From: Acetobacteraceae bacterium
GTDB lineage: Bacteria > Pseudomonadota > Alphaproteobacteria > Acetobacterales > Acetobacteraceae
DNA length: 6,282 bases
Direction: 5' to 3'
Assembly (NCBI GenBank): GCA_030039695.1
Contig: JASHVB010000024.1
Coordinates: 1 to 6,282 of the forward strand
Of the stretch, positions 1-4,621 are shown piece after piece. The notes under the pieces were generated by a model. That model did no database searches, was not told the origin of the DNA, and worked only from the letters and a program-made list of their open reading frames with translations. The position numbers were made by a program, and so were the translations under genes. Each line of letters begins with the position of its first letter. Position 1 is the stretch's first letter.

Positions 1-239
1 TCCTCGCCGTCGGCGCCAACGAAAGCCGCGAGGCGGTCGGCGGCATGGCGCAGCGCCTGCGGCAGAACGCTGCGAAAGAACCGGCCGGGCTGGGCTTCCA
101 TCCGCCGCTGCCAGTCCTGTTGCGCCGCCAGCACGACGCGCGGGGTCGCGCCGAACGAACCGTGGTTGACGCTGACGAAATCGGCGTCGAGCAACCATTC
201 ATGCCGCACGGCGCGACCGAGCAGGGGAATGCCGTTCAT
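1..239 (-). CDS. Class V PLP-dependent aminotransferase, isopenicillin-N epimerase-like (N-terminal part, cut by window edge)
   Basis: Reading leftwards from the ATG at 239, 79 codons stay open to the window edge, so only the N-terminus is present. Residues 21-33 read FVSVNHGSFGATP, the 'NHGSFG' signature of the class V aminotransferase group that includes isopenicillin-N epimerase (CefD)-like enzymes. It is followed by a helix with W43 and the stretch RRMEAQPGRFF, also usual in this group. These are cytoplasmic PLP enzymes; the PLP lysine lies outside the window, so neither reaction nor substrate can be named. The start is supported by GGAG 9 bases upstream and an in-frame stop (272-270) ten codons upstream with no other ATG between. 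The gene is divergent from prpB. The alternative is another fold-type I subgroup such as cysteine desulfurase-like, which is less likely given NHGSFG. Confidence 0.85.
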   Translation of the reverse strand, partial: MNGIPLLGRAVRHEWLLDADFVSVNHGSFGATPRVVLAAQQDWQRRMEAQPGRFFRSVLPQALRHAADRLAAFVGADGE

Positions 240-268
240 GCGGAAAGACTCCAATTGGGGAGGGGCGG

Positions 269-297
269 ATCATGCATATGGTATTCAATGCCGGCAA
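269..297 (-). promoter_or_regulatory. Candidate sigma-70-type promoter for the aminotransferase gene
   Basis: On the minus strand TTGCCG (297-292) and CATGAT (274-269) are separated by 17 bases. Each matches the -35/-10 consensus at 4 of 6 positions. A start about 7 bases downstream would give a leader of roughly 20 bases holding the GGAG ribosome site ahead of the ATG at 239. This rests on consensus resemblance only. For prpB in the same intergenic region only a weak -10-like GATAAG (484-489) is visible, without a convincing -35. Confidence 0.3.
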
Positions 298-370
298 AGC
301 ACGGATCGCCGCGATCTCCCTCTCATCGCAAGTTGTCCCCGGCCGTGATGGGATGTTTCTTGCTTGAAGC

Positions 371-456
371 GCAGCGACGAAGCAATTCCCCCCGCCAGGA
401 ACCCGGCATCGCCGCCCAGGTGGGGATTGCTTCGTTGCTGCTCTCCTCGCAATAAC
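371..456. repeat. Inverted pair of a dispersed intergenic repeat (copy 1)
   Basis: The arm at 371-396 (GCAGCGACGAAGCAATTCCC...) is repeated in inverted orientation at 416-441, with about 20 matches in the first 23 positions. The pair can fold into a long hairpin with a 19-base loop. The minus-strand unit 456-419 begins GTTATTGCGAGGAGAGC and is about 30/38 identical to the unit at 2890-2853. The ATTGCGAGGAGCG...GAAGCAATC pattern is a familiar dispersed intergenic palindrome in alphaproteobacterial and other genomes. It makes the open frames crossing this region meaningless as proteins. It lies between the divergent aminotransferase and prpB genes and could affect mRNA stability or terminate minus-strand readthrough; no function is shown. 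Confidence 0.8.
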
Positions 457-520
457 AGAAGCTGTCCTTCCCGCGTGTGATCGGATAAGCCCCGACGGAG
501 CCGCATAGGAGTGCCCGCGC

Positions 521-1444
521 ATGACCTACCTCGTCGCCGCCGATCTTCCTACGACCCCGGCCGGAGAGCGCCTCCGCAGGTTGCTCGCAAACCCCGGCAT
601 CCTGCGCATGCCAGGTGCACATAACGGTCAGGCCGGGCTGCAGGCCAAAGCTGCGGGGTTCGGAGCGCTGTATCTGTCTGGCGCTGCAATGACTGCGTCC
701 ATGGGCATCCCCGATCTCGGGATGATCACGGTCGACGAAGTCTGCTTCTTCATCCGGCAAATTGCGCGCGCGACCGGGCTGCCTCTGCTGGTCGATGGCG
801 ACACCGGCTATGGCGAGGCGCTGAACGTCATGCACATGGTGCGTAGCTTCGAGGATGCCGGAGCAGCGGCGGTTCATATCGAGGACCAGTTGCTGCCGAA
901 GAAATGCGGCCACCTGAACGACAAGAAACTGGCCGATCCGCACGATATGGCCGCCAAGATCGCCGCCGCCGCCAAGGCCCGCCGGCATCTGTTCATCATC
1001 GCGCGCACTGACGCGGCGGCCTCCGAGGGGATCGACGGCGCAGTGGCACGCGCCAAACTGTTCTTGCAGGCCGGCGCTGACGCAATCTTCCCCGAGGCGC
1101 TGACCTCCGCCGACATGTTCCGCGCTGTGGCGGAGCGCCTGCCAGGTGTTCCACTGCTCGCCAATATGACGGAGTTCGGCCGCACGCCGTTCTTCACTGC
1201 GAGCGAGTTCGAGGCGATGGGCTACAAGATGGTGATCTGGCCGGTCAGCTCGCTGCGCGTCGCGAACAAGGCACAGGCGGAGCTGTATGGGGCAATCGCC
1301 CGCGACGGCGGCACGCAGAACATGGTAGATCGGATGCAGACGCGGGCAGAGTTGTACGCGACGATCGGGTACCACGATTACGAGGCGCTGGACGCGTCGA
1401 TCGTGAAAACGATCGTGCCGGAGGCGATGCCGCAGCGGGGATGA
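521..1444 (+). CDS. prpB: 2-methylisocitrate lyase (PrpB), isocitrate lyase/PEP mutase superfamily
   Basis: 307 residues, close to the roughly 296 of E. coli PrpB. The enzyme splits (2S,3R)-2-methylisocitrate into pyruvate and succinate, the last step of the methylcitrate cycle for propionyl-CoA disposal, in the cytoplasm. Visible motifs: YLSGAAMTASMGIPD at 51-65, VDGDTGYGE at 91-99 with the Mg2+-binding Asp pair D92/D94, HIEDQ at 119-123, and the lyase loop KKCGH at 127-131 with catalytic Cys129. Downstream, ANMTEFGRTPFFT and MQTRAELY match PrpB rather than isocitrate lyase (which has KKCGH but is longer) or PEP mutase (which lacks this Cys loop). AGGAG at 507-511, 9 bases before the ATG, fixes the start. 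No prpC, prpD or acnD is adjacent, so it stands alone here. A related oxaloacetate- or dimethylmalate-type lyase is the main alternative. Confidence 0.9.
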   Translation: MTYLVAADLPTTPAGERLRRLLANPGILRMPGAHNGQAGLQAKAAGFGALYLSGAAMTASMGIPDLGMITVDEVCFFIRQIARATGLPLLVDGDTGYGEALNVMHMVRSFEDAGAAAVHIEDQLLPKKCGHLNDKKLADPHDMAAKIAAAAKARRHLFIIARTDAAASEGIDGAVARAKLFLQAGADAIFPEALTSADMFRAVAERLPGVPLLANMTEFGRTPFFTASEFEAMGYKMVIWPVSSLRVANKAQAELYGAIARDGGTQNMVDRMQTRAELYATIGYHDYEALDASIVKTIVPEAMPQRG

Positions 1445-1674
1445 ATTCGCAAGTGAGCACGGCATCGACGGCGCACGCCGGCGTCACGCGCGCCACCGCT
1501 CTTGAACGGGTTCCCCCCGTTACACAAGCATTACGCCCGCTCCTCGTTGCGGCTGCTGTCCACCGCAACTTTACGGAGGAAACTGACAAGGCGATGAGCG
1601 CCGCTGAACATCTGCTCGGCGGCAGGAGGGGGAAGCCGCCTCGCGGGTCGCGATCGGCCACCAACAGCGCGTCG
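1445..1674. other. Convergent intergenic region with weak hairpins
   Basis: These 230 bases separate the converging ends of prpB and the receptor-like gene. No protein is supported on either strand. Two short hairpins are visible: AACGGG/CCCGTT (1505-1510 with 1516-1521) after prpB, and GGCGGC/GCCGCC (1618-1623 with 1635-1640) about 34 bases past the minus-strand stop. Either may help end transcription, but neither has a T-tract, so neither is called as an intrinsic terminator. The palindrome ACGCCGGCGT lies at 1475-1484. Confidence 0.5.
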
Positions 1675-2799
1675 CTACCAGTTTCGGCCGAACCACTTGT
1701 CGTAGATGCGCGCGTAGGCCCCATTTTCACGCAAGGTCAACAGAGCGGCATTGATCGCACGGCGATGCGGGCTGTCGACCGGCACGACAAATCCAAGGTC
1801 CATGTTATGAAATTCGGGGCCGACCATCCTCACCTTTCCACTACCGGCATGCGATGCAAAGTAGTGCAGTGTCGGTGCGCTGAACAGCACCGCGTCAACC
1901 TGCCCGTCGAGCAGCGCCTTGAACATCTCGGCATCTTCCGGAAACGCCTGCACCGGCAGACCATGCTCTTGCAGATACTCGGCCGATGTACTGGCCTGAA
2001 GCGTGGCGACCCGCTTGCCAGGCAGGTCATCGGGTCCATTGATATCCGCTCCGATCTTTTCGACCGTCAGGCTGGCGGTGAGTTGCGCGGTATAAAGTGC
2101 CAGGAACGCGATACCGACGAACATCCACACAAAGCTGACTATGCGCGACAGCAAGCGGCGCGGCGTACGGTCCGCCTGCGAGAGCAGCGTCGTTGCGGCC
2201 CAGTGCATCGCATCGACGATGCCGGGAATATAGTGGTTGTCGGTAATGATGCCTTCATTGCGACGGCGCTCCAGGAGCCAGATGAGGTGGGCCGGCACCA
2301 CCATGAACAAGAGGGCGATACCGAGCCATTCTAGAGTCGTGATGGAAAATACCAGGTCGACGAAGGCAATCAGACTGTTGCGCCGTGCTACGCCGCCACT
2401 CTCCCGAACCATCACCTGCATGCCAGCATTCAGGATCGGCACCGAGAAATCGGCATGGTCTTCGCGTGCCGCGGTGATGTAAATGCCCGAGACGCCGACA
2501 TCTGTGTTGTTCGACTGCACGGCGGCGAACACGGCATTCACATCTGGCTCCAAGAAATAGTCGGTCTTGACGTTCATCGTTTGGGCAACAGCATTCCAAA
2601 GATCGATACTGAATCCGGTCAGTTGGTTGTGCTCCCGCATGACGTACGGTGGCAGCAGAAACGTGGCGACCCGCAGCGGCGATTGCGTTGCCTCGGCTGA
2701 TGCCGGGGAGGAAGCGAAGGCGGCCAGCATGAGTCCGGCCCACAGCCCAGCGATCGTCAGCAACCGGCGCCCGCGCCACTCCGTCCCTGCGACGGGCAC
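1675..2799 (-). CDS. Prokaryotic ionotropic glutamate receptor-like protein (periplasmic ligand-binding domain split by a two-helix pore)
   Basis: 374 residues from a GTG start. Order of parts: signal peptide (1-35; GRRLLTIAGLWAGLMLAAF core, ASA cleavage at 35); first half of an SBP_bac_3-type binding domain (about 40-135, with ITAARE...DFSVP at 108-121); membrane helix 1 (about 157-177); pore loop (about 194-214); membrane helix 2 (about 217-243) ending YTAQLTASLTVEKI; second half of the binding domain (about 250-374). This is the GluR0-type topology: a ligand-gated channel in the inner membrane with the sensor in the periplasm. R112 aligns with the conserved carboxylate-binding Arg, but Y107 and S307 replace the Thr and Asp seen in GlnH-like amino-acid sites. 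The pore has LLSQAD (205-210) where GluR0 has TVGYGD. The GTG is chosen over the ATG at 2976 because GAGGA sits 6 bases upstream, it gives a clean signal peptide, and the longer frame translates the intergenic repeat. Ligand and ion are unknown. Confidence 0.85.
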   Translation of the reverse strand: MPVAGTEWRGRRLLTIAGLWAGLMLAAFASSPASAEATQSPLRVATFLLPPYVMREHNQLTGFSIDLWNAVAQTMNVKTDYFLEPDVNAVFAAVQSNNTDVGVSGIYITAAREDHADFSVPILNAGMQVMVRESGGVARRNSLIAFVDLVFSITTLEWLGIALLFMVVPAHLIWLLERRRNEGIITDNHYIPGIVDAMHWAATTLLSQADRTPRRLLSRIVSFVWMFVGIAFLALYTAQLTASLTVEKIGADINGPDDLPGKRVATLQASTSAEYLQEHGLPVQAFPEDAEMFKALLDGQVDAVLFSAPTLHYFASHAGSGKVRMVGPEFHNMDLGFVVPVDSPHRRAINAALLTLRENGAYARIYDKWFGRNW

Positions 2800-2805
2800 T
2801 GGATG

Positions 2806-2870
2806 TCCTCGGGCTTGACCCGAGGAAGCGATCCTGAACGGGGATTGTGAATGGCTGAGATTGCTTCCTC
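2806..2870 (-). promoter_or_regulatory. Leader of the receptor gene: Shine-Dalgarno-sequestering hairpin with an alternative pairing
   Basis: On the minus-strand transcript UCCUCGGG (2826-2819) pairs perfectly with CCCGAGGA (2813-2806) across a 5-base loop. The GAGGA of the second arm is the ribosome site, 6 bases before the GTG at 2799. The same UCCUC is also the end of GAUCGCUUCCUC (2833-2822), which pairs with upstream GAGGAAGCAAUC (2870-2859) at 11 of 12 positions (one A-C mismatch). The two hairpins share bases and cannot form together, so one hides and the other frees the ribosome site. The pairings are seen directly; a regulatory role is inference, since repeats produce such complementarity by chance. 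Confidence 0.45.
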
Positions 2871-2890
2871 GCAGCGCTCCTCGCAATGAC
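2822..2890. repeat. Inverted pair of a dispersed intergenic repeat (copy 2)
   Basis: The minus-strand unit 2890-2853 begins GTCATTGCGAGGAGCGCTGC and is about 30/38 identical to the unit at 456-419. It has ATTGC/GCAAT ends and two internal GCGAGGA copies. A partial inverted partner lies at 2822-2833 (GAGGAAGCGATC against 2859-2870). As at 371-456, a partial plus-oriented copy is followed by a fuller minus-oriented one. It fills most of the gap between the TfoX-like gene and the receptor gene and merges with the hairpin over the receptor's ribosome site. Confidence 0.75.
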
Positions 2891-2927
2891 ACGTCACCCC
2901 CCTGTCGCGGTTCGGCGCTTGCTGGCA

Positions 2928-3266
2928 CTATCGTCGCTTCACCGCCTGCGCCACGGCGACCGCATCGCGCGCCCATTCCAGCAGTTGTTCTGGCTGATCC
3001 AGCAACCCCTCCGGCACTTCATAATACGCCGCCAGGCTCACCGTCCGTCCCGCGCGAACATAGGTAAACGGACCACTGCCCGCGTCTTCGAACTTCACGC
3101 GCGTGCGCTCATCCACGCGCAGATAGAACGCCTCGCGCACCAGCAGCCCGAACATCACATGGCGATGAAATAGTCCGACGCCGCCGAACATCCGTCGCGG
3201 CTGCGGCGCGAGCGGCGCCAGCAGGTCGAGGATGAACTCCTGGTATTGCCGGGTAACGCTCGGCAT
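2928..3266 (-). CDS. TfoX/Sxy N-terminal domain protein
   Basis: 112 residues, the size of a stand-alone TfoX N-terminal domain (PF04993 type). Typical features in order: RRMFGGVGLF at 24-33, MFGLLVREAFYLRVDE at 38-53, PFTYVRAGR in the middle, and AAYYEVPEGLLDQPEQLLEW near the end, then a final helix. Family members include TfoX/Sxy, a competence regulator in gammaproteobacteria. Short stand-alone versions in other bacteria have no settled role, and the C-terminal TfoX domain is absent here, so a competence function should not be assumed. Its ATG directly follows the TGA of the membrane-protein gene (TGAATG, no spacer) and only a weak GGGTG site precedes it, so translation probably depends on ribosomes finishing the upstream gene. 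The receptor-like gene follows after 128 bases on the same strand. Confidence 0.85.
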   Translation of the reverse strand: MPSVTRQYQEFILDLLAPLAPQPRRMFGGVGLFHRHVMFGLLVREAFYLRVDERTRVKFEDAGSGPFTYVRAGRTVSLAAYYEVPEGLLDQPEQLLEWARDAVAVAQAVKRR

Positions 3267-3635
3267 TCACCCGACCAGCGAATAGGCAGCAAGGACCACC
3301 ACGCCGCTGATCGCCAGCATGGCGTGTATGCCGATTGGTCCACTGGTCAGCCGCCGGTGGCGCAACCGTGTCGACAGCAGCACTAGCCCCATCAGCAAAG
3401 CGAGCGCCAGCAGCCAGGCAGCAATGCGGCCGAATGCGCCCACGCCCATCGCCTCGCCGCGTGGCGGCCCTCGCAACGCCACCAGGAGAGCCGCCAAACC
3501 CGCAGTCCCTAGCACGGCATGCAACGCACCGAGCGGCCAACGCGGCGCGGTTCGGCCGGGCGCGAGGTTCATCCAGACCAGCAGCGCGCCGAACGAGGCG
3601 GCTATCAGCACCAGGGCAAAGGCAAGCGACACCAT
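3267..3635 (-). CDS. Small four-helix membrane protein with two similar halves, function unknown
   Basis: 122 residues, almost entirely hydrophobic, with four probable membrane helices (about 3-25, 33-55, 68-89, 102-121). I do not recognise the family. The halves look alike: helices 1-2 end in PLGALHAVLGTAGLAALL (34-51) and helices 3-4 end in PIGIHAMLAISGVVVLAA (100-117), each with a His (H39, H104) at the start of the second helix and Gly further on. This suggests an internal duplication, and the paired His residues could bind a cofactor such as haem, but nothing proves that. The start at 3635 gives MVSLAFALV and has a GGTGG 6 bases upstream; a longer frame to 3887 would run antisense into mak and is rejected. 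It is the first gene of the minus-strand block and abuts the TfoX-like gene. Confidence 0.7.
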   Translation of the reverse strand: MVSLAFALVLIAASFGALLVWMNLAPGRTAPRWPLGALHAVLGTAGLAALLVALRGPPRGEAMGVGAFGRIAAWLLALALLMGLVLLSTRLRHRRLTSGPIGIHAMLAISGVVVLAAYSLVG

Positions 3636-3683
3636 GCGCGACCACCGGGTTGCTGACGCACACGAAGGCGCCGCACCACCGCC

Positions 3684-3689
3684 TGTCAA
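3684..3689 (-). promoter_or_regulatory. Candidate -35 element (TTGACA) in the divergent 3636-3721 region
   Basis: The minus strand carries a perfect TTGACA 48 bases before the ATG at 3635. The expected -10 position holds TTCGTG, a poor match, so this is only a half-site. It would drive the membrane protein/TfoX-like/receptor block. No convincing promoter or ribosome site is seen for mak on the plus strand; the only structure there is a short GCCGC/GCGGC hairpin (3700-3704 with 3713-3717). Confidence 0.25.
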
Positions 3690-3721
3690 TGGCACGCCGG
3701 CCGCCGTAAGCTGCGGCTGCC

Positions 3722-4621
3722 ATGAGCCAGCACCGTATCGGCATCGACCTCGGCGGCACGAAGATCGAGATCGTCGTCCTCGCGCCAGATGGCAGCGAGG
3801 CGCTCCGGCACCGCATCCCCACACCCACCAGTGGATATGAAGCAACGCTGGATGCGATTGCCGCGCTGGTGCGCGAGGTAGAAGCACAGCTTCGCATCAC
3901 CGCGACAATCGGCATAGGCATTCCCGGCGTGATCAGCCCCGCCACGGGACGGGTGAAGAACGCGAACTCTACCGCGCTGAACGGCCATACGTTCGATCAG
4001 GACCTCGCCCATAAGATCAGTCGCGAGGTGCGGGTGGAGAACGATGCCAATTGCTTCGCCCTGTCGGAGGCCACCGATGGTGCCGCCGCGGGCTATCGCG
4101 TCGTGTTCGGCGTCATTCTGGGTACCGGCGTCGGCAGCAGCATCGTGGTGGACGGGCGGCTCCATCGCGGCCCTCACGGCGTCGCCGGCGAGTGGGGTCA
4201 CAACCAGCTGCCCTGGCCCCGGCTTGACGAGCTGCCTGGCCCGCATTGTTGGTGCGGCCAGTGGGGCTGCTTCGAGACCTTCGTCTGCGGGCCTGCCCTG
4301 GCGCGAGACGCCGATGGACCCGACGCGCGCGATGCCAGTGAATTGCCGGCGCGGGCGGCGGCCGGCGATATGCGCGCGCAGATGGCACTGGCGCGGCATA
4401 CCGACCGACTCGCACGGGGCTTGGCCCAAGTCGTCAATTTGCTCGACCCCGACTGCATCGTTCTCGGTGGTGGGTTGTCCAACATGGACCACCTCTACAC
4501 CGAACTGCCGCTGTTGCTGCCACGCCATGTGTTCAGCGACGTGATCGCCACGCCGATCGTGCACAACAAACATGGGGACTCGTCGGGAGTCAGGGGAGCA
4601 GCGTGGCTATGGGAGGGATGA
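3722..4621 (+). CDS. mak: ROK-family fructokinase (Mak-like)
   Basis: 299 residues, near the 302 of E. coli Mak, which it resembles along its length. It is expected to phosphorylate fructose (and perhaps mannose or other hexoses) with ATP in the cytoplasm, giving the 6-phosphate. Motifs: phosphate-binding DLGGTK at 9-14; GIPGVISPATGRVKNANST at 66-84; ENDANC at 106-111 with catalytic base D108; second phosphate loop ILGTGVGSS at 132-140; GEWGHN at 156-161 and the ROK zinc site H160, C176, C178, C183 (CWCGQWGCFE); LGGG at 248-251; C-terminal HGDSSGVRGAAWLW, a stretch close to that of Mak. No clear ribosome site precedes the ATG, and the start is set by DLGGTK lying close to the N-terminus as usual. 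The stop overlaps dinB. N-acetylglucosamine kinase is the alternative; the KNANST and HGDSSGVRGAA stretches favour fructokinase. Confidence 0.9.
   Translation: MSQHRIGIDLGGTKIEIVVLAPDGSEALRHRIPTPTSGYEATLDAIAALVREVEAQLRITATIGIGIPGVISPATGRVKNANSTALNGHTFDQDLAHKISREVRVENDANCFALSEATDGAAAGYRVVFGVILGTGVGSSIVVDGRLHRGPHGVAGEWGHNQLPWPRLDELPGPHCWCGQWGCFETFVCGPALARDADGPDARDASELPARAAAGDMRAQMALARHTDRLARGLAQVVNLLDPDCIVLGGGLSNMDHLYTELPLLLPRHVFSDVIATPIVHNKHGDSSGVRGAAWLWEG

Noticed and set aside
45..455. Plus-strand open frame of 136 codons at the left edge
   Set aside because: It is antisense to the aminotransferase N-terminus and then translates the intergenic repeat.
371..456. CRISPR array
   Set aside because: There are only two inverted repeat arms with one gap, not regularly spaced direct repeats, and no cas gene is nearby.
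323..1465. Minus-strand open frame of 380 codons across prpB
   Set aside because: It is antisense to the well-supported prpB, runs into the intergenic repeat, and its translation matches nothing recognisable.
1505..1521. Intrinsic terminator for prpB
   Set aside because: The AACGGG/CCCGTT stem is short and has no following T-run, so it is noted only within the intergenic entry.
1441..2334. Plus-strand open frame of 297 codons beginning at the prpB stop
   Set aside because: It is antisense to the receptor-like gene over most of its length and shows no recognisable domain; its composition is that of a shadow frame in GC-rich DNA.
3636..3887. Upstream extension of the small membrane protein gene
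   Set aside because: The extra residues are Arg/Cys/Trp-rich and antisense to the start of mak; the hydrophobic protein begins naturally at 3635.
3686..4573. Minus-strand open frame of 295 codons across mak
   Set aside because: It is a shadow of the ROK kinase gene, whose motifs fix the coding frame.
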